This document shows, in pieces, positions 16,423 to 25,217 of a DNA stretch of 58,868 nt. The DNA is taken from NCBI GenBank assembly GCA_035540975.1, contig DATLFN010000008.1, positions 1 to 58,868 on the forward strand. Direction: 5' to 3'. This DNA comes from Acidimicrobiales bacterium (lineage in GTDB: Bacteria; Actinomycetota; Acidimicrobiia; Acidimicrobiales; GCA-2861595). Positions within the stretch are counted from its first letter, which is position 1. Every line of letters starts with the position of its first letter. Both the position numbers and the translations under genes were made by a program. The notes under the pieces were generated by a model. That model was not told where the DNA came from and did not search any database. It worked only from the letters and a program-made list of their open reading frames with translations.

Positions 16423-17841
16423 TCACGGCTGGGCAACAGCGTGGGGCCGCACCTCGGTGGCGGGCGGTGCGGCGGCGGGCAGGCGGAGCGTGAAGCATGT
16501 GGCGCCGGCGCTGGCGTCGCCGAGGAACAGCTCGCCGTGCTGGGCAAGGGCGTGCTGGCGGGCGATCGACAGGCCGAGACCCGAACCTGTGGCGGCTCGC
16601 GAAGCGTCCGACTTGAAGAACCGGTCGAACACACGCTCCTCGTCGCCCGCCGCGATGCCCGGGCCGTGGTCGACCACGTTGACCAGCACGTCGGCGCCGT
16701 CCGCCTCGGCGGAGATGCGAACCCGCCCGCCGCCGTGGACGATCGCGTTGTCGAGCAGGTTCGCCAGGATGCGCCGGAGGCGGTGGGGCTCGGCGAGCAC
16801 GGAGAGGCCGTCCGGCAGGTCGATCTCGATGCCGGCATCTCGCCGGAGATGCGCCGACGCGACAACGGCGGCGACGGCGTCGGAGAGGCGGAGGGGCTCG
16901 GCCAGAACGGGCTCCGTCCCCCGGTCCAGCCGCGACAGCTCCAGGAGCTCCAGCACGAGGTCCCGCAGACGATGAACGTCGGCGACGAGCACGGTCGCCA
17001 CGCGTCGCAGCGACGACGGGAGATCGTCGAGGTGCTCGGCGAGGACCGACGCGGAGGCCGACATGCCGGTGAGGGGGGTCCGCAGCTCATGGGCGACGTC
17101 AGCCGTGAAGCGGCGCTCGCGCTCCGCCGACTCGTTCAGCTGGTCGATCAGTTCCTTGAGCTCGTCGGCCATGTGGTTGAACGACGCAGCGAGGGCGCCG
17201 AACTCGTCCCGCGACGCGGCCTCCAGCCGCGCGTCCAGGTCCCCGCCGGCGATCGCCTCGGCAGCTTCGGCGGCGGCGGCGACGGGGCGCAGCGTCTGCC
17301 GAGCGACGACCTGGCCGACGGCACCGGCCAACACGACCGTCACCGCCCATCCGGCGGCGGCGACTCTGCCGAGCTCGCCGAGGCTCTCACGCAGCTGCTC
17401 GAGCGAGAAGAAGAAGTAGTACCGCGAAGCGGCGGGGCCCTCGGCGGCGACGACGAGCGAGTCACGTCCGTCGACCACGTCCTCGACGACGGCCGGTTCC
17501 TGGTCGATGTCCCGGGCGACGAGCGACGGCGGTACGTCGGAGAGGTTGCGGCTCGGCGACGACGAGAAGGTCCGGCCTCCCTGCGACGCGATCATGTCGG
17601 CCTCACTGCGCTGCTCGTACGCCTCGCGGAGCCGGGTGAAGCTTTCGTGGTCCAGGTCGCGGGGCGCAAAGGCGAGGGCGATGCGCGCCTCACGCAGGCT
17701 GGCGGCGCGGAAGTTGCGCCACCGGTACTCCCGCGCCAGGACGAACGTCACCACGGCGACCACGCCGGCGCTCACCGCCGCGACGATCAGGAAGGCGGCC
17801 GTGAGCCGGCGCCGGAACCGGTGCGGCGCCCTGTCATCCAC
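16423..17841 (-). CDS. Sensor histidine kinase (MtrB/CseC-like)
   Basis: A 472-residue kinase. TM1 is about residues 15-36 (AAFLIVAAVSAGVVAVVTFV), the extracytoplasmic sensor covers ~37-150, TM2 follows (WAVTVVLAGAVGQVVA), then HAMP (LRPVAAAAEAAEAIAGGDLD). The H box is FTADVAHELRTPLTGM, the N box LANLLDNAIVHGG, G1 VDHGPGIA and G2 GSGLGLSIARQHA. The GTG at 17841 overlaps the regulator stop by 8 bases; an ATG 21 bases further upstream is also in frame. It is the likely cognate kinase of the regulator at 17834-18526. Confidence 0.88.
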   Translation of the reverse strand: MDDRAPHRFRRRLTAAFLIVAAVSAGVVAVVTFVLAREYRWRNFRAASLREARIALAFAPRDLDHESFTRLREAYEQRSEADMIASQGGRTFSSSPSRNLSDVPPSLVARDIDQEPAVVEDVVDGRDSLVVAAEGPAASRYYFFFSLEQLRESLGELGRVAAAGWAVTVVLAGAVGQVVARQTLRPVAAAAEAAEAIAGGDLDARLEAASRDEFGALAASFNHMADELKELIDQLNESAERERRFTADVAHELRTPLTGMSASASVLAEHLDDLPSSLRRVATVLVADVHRLRDLVLELLELSRLDRGTEPVLAEPLRLSDAVAAVVASAHLRRDAGIEIDLPDGLSVLAEPHRLRRILANLLDNAIVHGGGRVRISAEADGADVLVNVVDHGPGIAAGDEERVFDRFFKSDASRAATGSGLGLSIARQHALAQHGELFLGDASAGATCFTLRLPAAAPPATEVRPHAVAQP

Positions 17842-18526
17842 GCTCGAACCGATACCCGACACCGCGCACCGTCGTGATGTAACCCTCGTCGCCCGGTGGG
17901 TCGCCGAGCTTTCCCCGCAGGCGGTTGACGGCCATGTCGACCAGCCGCGAGTCGCCGAGGTAGTCGTAGCCCCACACGCGCTCGAGCAGGATCTCGCGGG
18001 TCATCACCCTCCCGGCGTTGCGGACCAGCTCGGCGAGAAGCCGGAACTCGATGGTGGTGAGCCGCATCTCCTCACCTCGCCGGTACGCCCTGAAGCCGGC
18101 CTCGTCCACCACGACATCGTTGCAGCGGAGCTCCTCGGCACCGGCCCCGGGCTGGTCGCCCGAGGACCGCCGGAGCACAGCCCGGATTCGAGCCGCCAGC
18201 TCGGCCGGAGCAAACGGCTTGGTGATGTAGTCGTCGGCGCCGAGCTCCAGGCCGGCGACCACGTCGGTGACCTCGGTTCTCGCCGTAAGCATGACGATGG
18301 GGACGCCCGAGGTCCGACGGATCTCTCGGCACACGTCGTACCCGTTGCGGCAGGGCAGCATGAGGTCGAGCAGCACGAGGTCGAACGAGGGCTCGGCGGC
18401 GAGCGACGCCAGCGCCTCGTCGCCGTCACCTACCCCGGTCACGGAGAACCCGGCCCGTTCGAGGACGATCGCAGCCGCCTCTCGGACCGACGCATCGTCC
18501 TCCACCACGAGGATGTGCCCGGACAT
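17834..18526 (-). CDS. OmpR-family response regulator (MtrA/CseB-like)
   Basis: A 230-residue regulator with a complete receiver: HILVVEDDASVREAA (acidic pair), LVLLDLMLP (phospho-acceptor Asp near residue 53), VIVMLTAR-type Thr, and YITKPFAP (Lys). The DNA-binding winged helix (residues ~135-228) has LTTIEFRLLAELVRNAGRVM, then VWGYDYLGDSRLVDMAVNRL and VRGVGYRFE. It heads a tightly overlapping operon with two kinases, a degenerate regulator and a GerMN lipoprotein. A GTCACGG direct repeat 56-73 bases upstream of the ATG suggests autoregulation. Confidence 0.9.
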   Translation of the reverse strand: MSGHILVVEDDASVREAAAIVLERAGFSVTGVGDGDEALASLAAEPSFDLVLLDLMLPCRNGYDVCREIRRTSGVPIVMLTARTEVTDVVAGLELGADDYITKPFAPAELAARIRAVLRRSSGDQPGAGAEELRCNDVVVDEAGFRAYRRGEEMRLTTIEFRLLAELVRNAGRVMTREILLERVWGYDYLGDSRLVDMAVNRLRGKLGDPPGDEGYITTVRGVGYRFERG

Positions 18527-18581
18527 GAGATCAGCGTGCCACGCGCGCGCCGGCTCGGGGCATGTCTGGCCGTCCACAGAC

Positions 18582-18599
18582 GTCACGGTTCGGTCACGG
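18582..18599 (-). promoter_or_regulatory. Candidate autoregulatory box (GTCACGG direct repeat)
   Basis: GTCACGG at 18582-18588 and again at 18593-18599, exactly 11 bases apart, upstream of the response regulator gene on the minus strand. The same heptamers with the same spacing occur at 13707-13724 before the MscS gene. The arrangement fits tandem binding of an OmpR-type dimer; it lies close to where a promoter would be expected, but no -10 is obvious. Confidence 0.5.
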
Positions 18600-18650
18600 C
18601 ACGCCCGTACCGTCTTGCCCACCGCTGGCGCTACCTGCATCGTCGGCACC

Positions 18651-18995
18651 ATGGTGCCGCCCGCCACGCCCTGCCCGCCCACCGAACCGTCCGCTGCGCA
18701 CGGCGCGGCACGAAGGCGGATCCTCGTAGCCACCGACGGGTCGGCCTCCACGACCGAAGCCATCGGGGCGGGGCTGCGGCTGCTCGCGCCGGGGATGGAC
18801 GTCGAGGTCGTTGGTGTCGCCGCCATCGGCGACGCCCTCCTCGCGGCCATCCCCGGACCGGGCCTCATGCCGCCTCGCGGCGACTCACGGCGTCCACCGG
18901 AGGAGACGGGCGCCCGTCGCCCGAGGCGCTCGAACGAGCGGTATCGCAGCTCGGGGTGCCCGCCGAGGCGGAGGTGCTCGGTTGTGCTGGTAACA
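18651..18995 (+). pseudogene. Frameshifted universal stress protein
   Basis: From the ATG at 18651 the frame reads RRILVATDGSASTTEAIGAG, then LRLLAPGMDVEVVGVAAIG, a typical UspA N terminus (beta1 with the DGS motif and alpha1). After about 70 residues it changes to arginine-rich noise, while another frame continues with ALERAVSQLGVPAEAEVLG, the expected middle part. The nucleotide-binding G-x2-G-x9-G-S/T motif of the C terminus is not found. Frameshift and C-terminal loss indicate a dead gene. Confidence 0.6.
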
Positions 18996-19356
18996 CGATG
19001 ACGGCCGCTCCCGTGACCGCCTCCATGCCAGCGGCGACCATGACGGCCACGGGCCATCGGGTCGGACGCACGTACTACAGCCTTCGCACCGCTCCCGCTA
19101 TCGCGTGGTGGCCACGACCACGATGTGGGAGCTCGCGCCAGGGGCGTCGGTCCTCGTGTGCTGGGAGAACGGCAACACGACCACGACCACGCTCGATCGG
19201 GCCGGCGACCCGGAGGTCTGCCCGTCGTGCCACGGCGTGGTGGGCGGGACCTCCCTGGCTGCGCGTGCGGCGATGCCGCTGCGCCGGGCTGCTCCACGCG
19301 CCAAGCGACAGCTGAAAGCCGGACGGTGGCCCGGCCGAACCCGGGGATACGCCCCG
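18996..19356. other. Region without recognised gene
   Basis: Between the stress-protein relic and the winged-helix gene. One plus frame (from 19105) begins TMWELAPGASVLVCWENG, then NTTTTTLDRAGDPEVCPSC, which looks more protein-like than its surroundings, but it has no ribosome binding site and soon becomes low-complexity. It may be another relic; no family recognised. Confidence 0.35.
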
Positions 19357-19692
19357 TCAGGCCGATCGCAGGAGGGCGGCGACGACGCGGACCTTCCGGG
19401 TGATGTAGAGCTCGGCCAGGCGGTCCATCGTGTGGTCCATCTCGTTGGTCCGGTAGGAGTAGGCGCTCCCCTTCGGGTCGGTGTGTGCACAAGCCAGTCC
19501 AAGGCCGACGAGGCCGTCGAGGCACTCCCGGACCTGGCCGACGGAACCGCCGAAGCGGCGGGTGAGCACCTCGGCGGCGAGGGGTTCCTGGGCGTCGTAG
19601 AGCGCGATGAGCACCTCCATCTGGAGTACGGAGTCGAGGCGGTCGAGCAATGAGACCACATCACGAGGCAGGGTTTCCGGCATCCCATTCAT
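19357..19692 (-). CDS. Winged-helix protein, paralogue of the 9635-10024 protein
   Basis: A 111-residue protein (start ATG 19692; a second ATG at 19683 is equally possible). RLDSVLQMEVLIALYDAQEP, then TRRFGGSVGQVRECLDGLVG form a winged-helix core, followed by YRTNEMDHTMDRLAELYITR and KVRVVAALL. The order matches the protein heading the DUF5985 operon (VQLEVLLLMHE; LAELYPTYRVAIVSII). Here, however, no membrane-protein partner follows. It lies between relics; no ribosome binding site is evident, so expression is uncertain, but the frame is intact and coherent. Confidence 0.6.
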   Translation of the reverse strand: MNGMPETLPRDVVSLLDRLDSVLQMEVLIALYDAQEPLAAEVLTRRFGGSVGQVRECLDGLVGLGLACAHTDPKGSAYSYRTNEMDHTMDRLAELYITRKVRVVAALLRSA

Positions 19693-20068
19693 GATGAGTC
19701 GCCACCGGCGCGTGGCGACCCCGATCGACGCGATTCGTGCGAACCCGTGACGCATCAGTGACCAGTCAGTCGTCGGCAACGGAGCCACTCTCCGTCGGCG
19801 GTGACGCCCGCGCCGTCGGCGGTGACGCCCGCGCAGTACCCGAAAAAGCTCAAACGTGAACCCTAGGCACCCAGCGGTGGCGAGCTCCTCGAGGTCGACC
19901 GCCTCGACCGCCCCGCGGCAGCGTCTGGCACTGCGGGCGTGGACGGGTGATGTCGAACCGGTCGGCCTCCCGCTCGGGTGCCTCGGCGTGACGTGCGCCA
20001 GACCGTCCCGTTACGCGGGTAGGGGAAAACCCCGGGATGTCCAGATGGTTGTCACGAAGGGAGGCACG
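19693..20068. other. Intergenic region with a small tandem repeat
   Basis: Divergent space before the DUF6458 gene. It contains a perfect 21-base unit repeated twice in tandem (19792-19812 and 19813-19833, GTCGGCGGTGACGCCCGC core) and a GGGGAAAACCCC hairpin shortly before the DUF6458 ribosome binding site. No gene recognised. Confidence 0.5.
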
Positions 20069-20281
20069 ATGGGAATCGGAGCGAGCGTGTTCCTGCTCGC
20101 GGTCGGCGCTGTCCTCTACTGGGCGGTCACGGGCGACATCCAGGGAGTCGACCTCGACGTCGTCGGGGTCATCTTGATGATCGCCGGCGGGCTCGGCTTG
20201 ATCTGGGCGCTGCTCGCGGCGCAGCGGTCGCCGTGGCGCCGGGAGGCCGTCGACGAGGAGACCCGCATCGTGCGGCGCTGA
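20069..20281 (+). CDS. DUF6458 small membrane protein
   Basis: A 70-residue protein beginning MGIGASVFLLAVGAVLYWAV, then VDLDVVGVILMIAGGLGLIW and a basic/acidic tail. Two transmembrane helices flank the conserved-looking VDLDxVGVILMI segment. This is the DUF6458 pattern common in Actinobacteria. The start has GAAGGGAGG at proper spacing. A close paralogue is encoded at 48142-48360. Function is unknown. Confidence 0.8.
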   Translation: MGIGASVFLLAVGAVLYWAVTGDIQGVDLDVVGVILMIAGGLGLIWALLAAQRSPWRREAVDEETRIVRR

Positions 20282-20529
20282 CTCGGACCTCTGCCACAGC
20301 GCCTCGCCCGGGCGCTCGCCTCGCCGCCAGGGCGGCAGACCAGACAAGGGCAAGGTCCTCCGAGCCGAGCGGTGGACGGTGGCGGCGTCAACCGATACAG
20401 CTTCAGAGGTCCGCCGCATGGTGCTCGAGATCCCCGAGGTGCGGCTGCGCGTCACGCCACGTGGCCGAGCGCCGCCGCTGCGCCTCCTGCGGAGACGAGA
20501 CGGTGGCTCCACGGTGCCAATGAGCAACC

Positions 20530-21624
20530 ATGGAGGTCGATCGGCGCGTCGAGGAGTCTGGCGACGATGACCGACGGGTAGGGTCGACACGACACCGGGT
20601 CAAGTGGCAGCCCATCCGCCGACGCCGTCCCCGCTCAGGATCCTTCGTCCTCTCTTGGAGGCTCGTCACCCTCACCGCTGACCTCGCCCGCTCCTGGCGC
20701 CTGACGCAGGACGATCCGGCCACCGAGGTGGCCGAGTTGCGACAAAGCGCAAACAGCGCGTGGGAGACCTTCGTCGAAGCGCTGCCCCGTGCCGGGATCG
20801 CCCTCGCGGTCCTCGCAGGCTTCTTCGTCGTCGGCCGTCTCCTGCGCCCGGTCGTCCGCCGCCGTCTCGCTCGGTCGAGGACACCCAGCTTCAGCCGAGT
20901 GTTCGCCCGCCTCACCTCGGCCACCATGACGTTGCTCGGGTTCCTTACCGCCGTGGCCATCGTGTTCCCCTCGGTCCGTCCCGTCGATCTGCTGGCCGGC
21001 GCCGGTGTGCTGTCCGTCGCCGCCGGGTTCGCGTTCCAAGACATCCTCCAGAACCTGTTGGCCGGCCTCCTGCTGTTGTTCCGCCAGCCCTTCCGGGGCG
21101 GCGACCAGATCGAGGTGGGCGACGTGGCCGGCACGGTGGAGGAGATCAACATCCGCGAGACGGTGATCGTCACCTTCGAGGGTCGGCGCGTCCTCATCCC
21201 CAACGCCAAGGTGTACTCGGACGTCATCACCGTCCAGACGGCGCGGCGGTTGATCCGCGCCAACTTCGTCGTCGGCGTCGCCTACGAGACGGACATCGAC
21301 ACGGCGCGCCAGGTGGCCCTCGAGGCGGTCCGGGCGGTGGACGGTGTTGCATCCGAGCCGCCGCCTGAGGTGCTCGGCATGCAGCTGGCCACCTCGAGCG
21401 TCGAGCTCGACGTGCAGTTCTGGTGTGCCTCGCACCAGCTGGAGATGCGACGCACCCTCAGTGGCGCCGTTCAGGCGGTCAAGGAGGCGTTCGCAGCGAA
21501 CGACATCGAGATTCCCACCGACATCGTTGCCCTCCAGGCCACCCGCAGCCTCGCCGCCGTTCTCGATGGGCGACGTGGCATGGCTGGCGAGCGCACCTCC
21601 GACGACGAGGCCGCCCGAAGGTGA
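20530..21624 (+). CDS. MscS-family mechanosensitive channel
   Basis: The frame gives 364 residues, but conserved sequence begins around residue 65 (SANSAWETFVEALPRAGIAL), so the true start may be downstream of 20530. TM helices: GIALAVLAGFFVVGRLL and ATMTLLGFLTAVAIVF. Pore helix and beta domain: LAGAGVLSVAAGFAFQDILQ, then NLLAGLLLLFRQPFRGGDQI, VGDVAGTVEEINIRETVI and VLIPNAKVYSDVITV. This is the classic MscS TM3 and beta fold. It is followed 29 bases later by a DUF2254 membrane protein, probably in the same operon, suggesting a joint role in osmotic or envelope stress. Confidence 0.85.
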   Translation: MEVDRRVEESGDDDRRVGSTRHRVKWQPIRRRRPRSGSFVLSWRLVTLTADLARSWRLTQDDPATEVAELRQSANSAWETFVEALPRAGIALAVLAGFFVVGRLLRPVVRRRLARSRTPSFSRVFARLTSATMTLLGFLTAVAIVFPSVRPVDLLAGAGVLSVAAGFAFQDILQNLLAGLLLLFRQPFRGGDQIEVGDVAGTVEEINIRETVIVTFEGRRVLIPNAKVYSDVITVQTARRLIRANFVVGVAYETDIDTARQVALEAVRAVDGVASEPPPEVLGMQLATSSVELDVQFWCASHQLEMRRTLSGAVQAVKEAFAANDIEIPTDIVALQATRSLAAVLDGRRGMAGERTSDDEAARR

Positions 21625-21652
21625 ACACAACGTCCCCGTCGGAACGGCGAAG

Positions 21653-22933
21653 GTGACGGCGCGGGTCCGGGTCTTTTCGGCACGCGAGGCGCTGCGGATG
21701 AGCCTGTGGTTCATCCCCGCCTTGTCGGTGACCGCCGCCGTGGGGCTGGCGGCGGGCCTGATCGCCCTCGACCACCGCCTTCCCCAGGCCCGGGACTGGC
21801 CGCTTCTCTTCCCCGGCGGCGCCGAGAGCGCCCGCAACCTGCTCTCCACGATTGCTGCCGCGATGGTGACCTCCATCAGCTTGATCTTCTCGGTCACCAT
21901 GGTGGTGCTCCAGCTGGCGAGCGCTCAGTACTCGCCCCGGGTCCTGCGCACGTTTCTGCGCGACCGTCTCGTTCAAGCTGTCCTCGGCGTCTACCTCTCC
22001 ACGTTCGTGTACAGCTTGTTGGTGCTGCCATCGGTGACGGCAGCAAGCGAGCAGGGACCGGCGTTCGTTCCAGCGGTGTCGGTGTCCGTCGCCGTGGTGC
22101 TCACGCTCGTAAGCCTCGGGCTGTTCGTTCGCTACATCCACCACATCGCCCATTCCATACGGGCGGTGACGGTCCTGCGCGCGGTGCACGACGAGACACG
22201 CCAGTCGCTCGACAATCTCTATCCCGACGAGATCGGAGAAGCGGCTCCCGATGTGCCACTGCCGTCGGAGGAGCCGACGGCGACCGTTCGGTCGCTGCGT
22301 CCGGGCGTCATGGTCGCCGTCGACGAGGACCGGCTCCTCGACGTGGCAGCGGAAGCCCGCCTGGTGGTGCGGATCGTGCCGCTGATGGGTGACTTCGTGG
22401 CCGAAGGAGCCCCGGTGCTCGACGTCTGGTCACCACAGCCGGCTGTCGACGGGGGTGCGCTGCTCGACTGCATCGCCTTCGCCGACGAGCGGACCATCGA
22501 ACAGGACGCCGCCTTCGGCTTTCGCCAGATCGTCGACATCGCCGAGCGTGCCCTGTCCCCGGGGGTCAACGACCCGACCACGGCCGCCCAGGCCATCGAC
22601 CAGCTCCACGACCTCCTCCGCCGCCTTGTCGGACGCGAGTTCCCCTCCCGCGCCCGAGTTGACCGCAGCGGGGAGCTGCGGGTCATCGCCCCTCGCTTGT
22701 CCTGGGAGGACTACGTCGACCTCGCGTTCGACGAGATCCGCCTCTACTCGGGACGATCGCTCCAGGTGGTACGCCGGCTCCGCGGGGCGCTCACCGACCT
22801 TGTCGCTGCCGCTCCAGCGGACCGAGCAGGTGCTCTGGAGCGCCAACTCAAGTTGCTGGACAGGGACGTCACCCGTGAGTTCGACGATCCTCTCGACAGG
22901 GCGAAGGCGACGCGCCCCGCCGACTTGTCGTGA
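21653..22933 (+). CDS. DUF2254 family membrane protein
   Basis: A 426-residue protein with four N-terminal helices: LWFIPALSVTAAVGLAAGLI, SARNLLSTIAAAMVTSISLI continuing FSVTMVVLQLASAQYSPR, VLGVYLSTFVYSLLVLPSV and VSVAVVLTLVSLGLFVRYIH. QLASxQYSPRVLRxFL and RALSPGVNDPTTAAQAID are hallmarks of DUF2254. The C-terminal half is soluble. Function is unknown. The GTG at 21653 is chosen because the conserved region starts right after and the upstream MscS gene ends at 21624; no strong ribosome binding site. Confidence 0.85.
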   Translation: MTARVRVFSAREALRMSLWFIPALSVTAAVGLAAGLIALDHRLPQARDWPLLFPGGAESARNLLSTIAAAMVTSISLIFSVTMVVLQLASAQYSPRVLRTFLRDRLVQAVLGVYLSTFVYSLLVLPSVTAASEQGPAFVPAVSVSVAVVLTLVSLGLFVRYIHHIAHSIRAVTVLRAVHDETRQSLDNLYPDEIGEAAPDVPLPSEEPTATVRSLRPGVMVAVDEDRLLDVAAEARLVVRIVPLMGDFVAEGAPVLDVWSPQPAVDGGALLDCIAFADERTIEQDAAFGFRQIVDIAERALSPGVNDPTTAAQAIDQLHDLLRRLVGREFPSRARVDRSGELRVIAPRLSWEDYVDLAFDEIRLYSGRSLQVVRRLRGALTDLVAAAPADRAGALERQLKLLDRDVTREFDDPLDRAKATRPADLS

Positions 22934-23205
22934 CTCGACGCCGCCGGTCACGTGCGGTAGGTGGCGACGACTCCCGTCGACGATCCGCGCCCCGGCGGTC
23001 CTCGATCGCGATGACAGGACCGAGCGCACAAGATCGCCGATCAGGCCTCGGATGCTCGGCCCCCACACGGTGTGGCGGGTGGCGACTGACCACGGCAGCG
23101 CCTGTGGAAGCGCGCCACGGTGGCCGCACGACCAGTCGTATCGTCCGGCCGACGAGCCGTCCAGTGAGCTGCTCACCCGCTGCCGAGGACGTGGAGCGCC
23201 TGGGG

Positions 23206-23628
23206 TTACACCGACGTGGCGAGTTGCGCGACGGCAGCTACGACACCGATGGTGGCCAGGACGGTGATGCCCCACGGCAACAAGGTTGCGACCACGGGGG
23301 CTTCGAGCGGCGCACCCGTGCGCATCGCCTCCTGTGCCGTCACGAAGCGCCGCCGACCCTCCAGTGCTACTGCTGCACTGAGGACGATGAAAGGGACTCC
23401 CAGGGCTGCGAACCACAGTGGGGCGTCAGCGAGCGCCTGGCTACCGCTCACCGCGAGACCCGCGACCAAGAGGCCAAGCGCCGTTCTCTCGTATGCGAGA
23501 AGTGTCCGTTCGTTCGCCAGGCTCCAACGCGGGTCGGGTTCGTTCCCGGCAGTCGATTCCGTTTTCGTCCGTGGGTGCACATGTTTCAGTCTGCCCCGCC
23601 CGTGCAGATGGCCAACTGTCGTGGCCAT
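23206..23628 (-). CDS. DUF202 family membrane protein
   Basis: A 140-residue protein. After a polar N terminus comes LANERTLLAYERTALGLLV, the diagnostic motif of DUF202 (LAxERTxLAxxRTxLA), then helices LLVAGLAVSGSQALADA, LWFAALGVPFIVLSAAVAL and TLLPWGITVLATIGVVAAVA. DUF202 proteins are small three-helix membrane proteins without assigned function. GGGGA precedes the ATG at 23628. The start codon shares bases CATG (23626-23629) with the start of the divergent small membrane protein. Confidence 0.8.
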   Translation of the reverse strand: MATTVGHLHGRGRLKHVHPRTKTESTAGNEPDPRWSLANERTLLAYERTALGLLVAGLAVSGSQALADAPLWFAALGVPFIVLSAAVALEGRRRFVTAQEAMRTGAPLEAPVVATLLPWGITVLATIGVVAAVAQLATSV

Positions 23629-23806
23629 GTTCCCCGACTTCCTCTTCACCGCCGGCATGGCCCACGAGCGGTGGATCGACGTGTTCCTCGGCCACATCAG
23701 CACCCACTTCGTCCCTGGGCGCAACCTCACCTGGTTCGCGGTCTTCCTCGCCGCCCTCGCCGTCTATCTGGCCGTGCTCGCCCGCCTGCCCGCTGAGCGC
23801 GGATGA
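23627..23806 (+). CDS. Small membrane protein coupled to the hydrolase
   Basis: A 59-residue protein, MFPDFLFTAGMAHERWIDVF then LGHISTHFVPGRNLTWFAVF and LAALAVYLAVLARLPAERG, with one C-terminal transmembrane helix (about 37-53). Its stop overlaps the ATG of the alpha/beta hydrolase by 4 bases (ATGA), which supports translation. There is no good ribosome binding site for the first ATG; an internal ATG at residue 11 is an alternative. The first ATG overlaps the divergent DUF202 start codon. Confidence 0.55.
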   Translation: MFPDFLFTAGMAHERWIDVFLGHISTHFVPGRNLTWFAVFLAALAVYLAVLARLPAERG

Positions 23807-24633
23807 GCGCACCCGCGCTGTTCGCCCGCACCTGGGGCCAGGGCCCGCCGGTCGTGCTGCTGCACGGCCTCGGCGCTTCCTCTCGCTACTGGGAGCCCTT
23901 GGCCGAGGCCAGCTCCGGCTATGCCGCCGTGGCTCCCGACCTGCTCGGCTTCGGCCGCTCGCCCAAACCGCCCTGCGCCAGCTACGACGTCGCCTGCCAC
24001 CTCGAGGCGCTGGCGCCGCTGCTTCCCGCCGGCGCGGCCGTCGTGGTCGGCCACTCCACCGGCGCCATCCTGGCCGCCGCCCTCGCCGCCGCCCGTCCTC
24101 GTTCCGTGGCCGCCCTGCTCCTTCTCGGCCTCCCCGCCTTCGCCGACGAAGCCACCGCCCGCCGCGAGGTCGGCCGCCTCGGGCTGCTGGCGCGCCTCAC
24201 CGTGGACGGCAATCCCCTGGCCCGCACGCTGTGCATCGCCATGTGCCGGTTGCGGCCGCTGGCCACCGCCATCGCCCCTGTGCTCATGCGGGACCTGCCT
24301 CCCTCCATCGCCGCCGACGGCGCCCTCCACACCTGGGCCTCGTACCACCGCACCCTCGAGGGCGTGGTGCTGGGCCATCGGGTGGCCGACGACCTGGGCG
24401 CCCTTGCGGTGCCCGTCACCCTGCTCCATGGCGAGCGTGACACCACCGCCCCTGTCCACTACGTCAGGGCGCTGACCGACGAGGTGGGGGTCGCGGGAGT
24501 GCGGACCGAGCTCCACGTGGTGGACGGAGACCACCACCTCGCCGTGCGCCAGCCTTCAGCGGTGGCCAGGGCGCTCGCGCCGCTGCTCCGTGCTCCGCCG
24601 TCATCGCCGGGCCAGGGCGCGCCCGATGCATGA
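23803..24633 (+). CDS. Alpha/beta hydrolase
   Basis: A 276-residue alpha/beta-hydrolase fold protein. The oxyanion-hole strand is VVLLHGLGASSRYWEPLA (about 17-34). The nucleophile elbow is VVGHSTGAILA with the catalytic Ser near residue 83, the acid lies in LLHGERDTTAPVHY (Asp ~217) and the His in VVDGDHHLAV (~248). This arrangement is typical of esterases, C-C hydrolases or lipolytic enzymes; substrate unknown. It starts inside the stop of the preceding small membrane protein gene. Confidence 0.85.
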   Translation: MSAPALFARTWGQGPPVVLLHGLGASSRYWEPLAEASSGYAAVAPDLLGFGRSPKPPCASYDVACHLEALAPLLPAGAAVVVGHSTGAILAAALAAARPRSVAALLLLGLPAFADEATARREVGRLGLLARLTVDGNPLARTLCIAMCRLRPLATAIAPVLMRDLPPSIAADGALHTWASYHRTLEGVVLGHRVADDLGALAVPVTLLHGERDTTAPVHYVRALTDEVGVAGVRTELHVVDGDHHLAVRQPSAVARALAPLLRAPPSSPGQGAPDA

Positions 24634-25217
24634 ACGGCGCTGCGCGCCGTAGGGCGTCGGCGCGCCTGCCGCCGGAGCTCGGGAGTGCGCTTCGGCGCCC
24701 TTCGACTCGCCGATCCGTCTCGCACACCAGCACGGCGAGCGCCACGCCATCCCGCCCGGCGACTGGTTCATCGCAAGTGCCGGCGTCGACGGTTGTCCGC
24801 TTCACAGGTCGGGCAACCCCGATGTTCCGTAACAGAGCTGACGGCGAGATCAGGGTGGGGCGATCCCGGGAAGCTGCGCACGCGACGGGACTACGGCCGG
24901 TTCTGCCCTTGCTGCCAAGGGCGTTTCGCGGGCGATCAGGAACTCCCCACCGGCATCCGACATCGCTCCGAGAACCACCCCCACGCTGGCTACCATCGCC
25001 CGGGAGGCAGCACTCGGTGCTCGGCACTCGCTGGGGTGTACGACGGACTGCTCGATCCCCGTACGTCCTCATGCTCGCGGGCATTGCCATGACGGGGCAA
25101 GGAGAGGCGCTCGACCCCTGAAGCCTCCGGTTGCGAGCCGTAGCTGAGCCGGCCCCTCGTGATCCGGACTTGCGCCGTGAGTGACGAGCCTTTGCGGGGC
25201 AGTGGAGGGTCGTCGAG
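24634..25217. other. Region without recognised gene
   Basis: A 584-base gap. All six frames give low-complexity or unrecognisable translation. One short plus-strand stretch near 24730-24790 reads HAIPPGDWFIASAGVDG, perhaps a relic. No tRNA, repeat or terminator was recognised. Confidence 0.4.

Noticed and set aside
19792-19833. Two 21-bp tandem units considered as a CRISPR-like array
   Set aside because: Only two contiguous copies with no spacers; no cas genes in the window.
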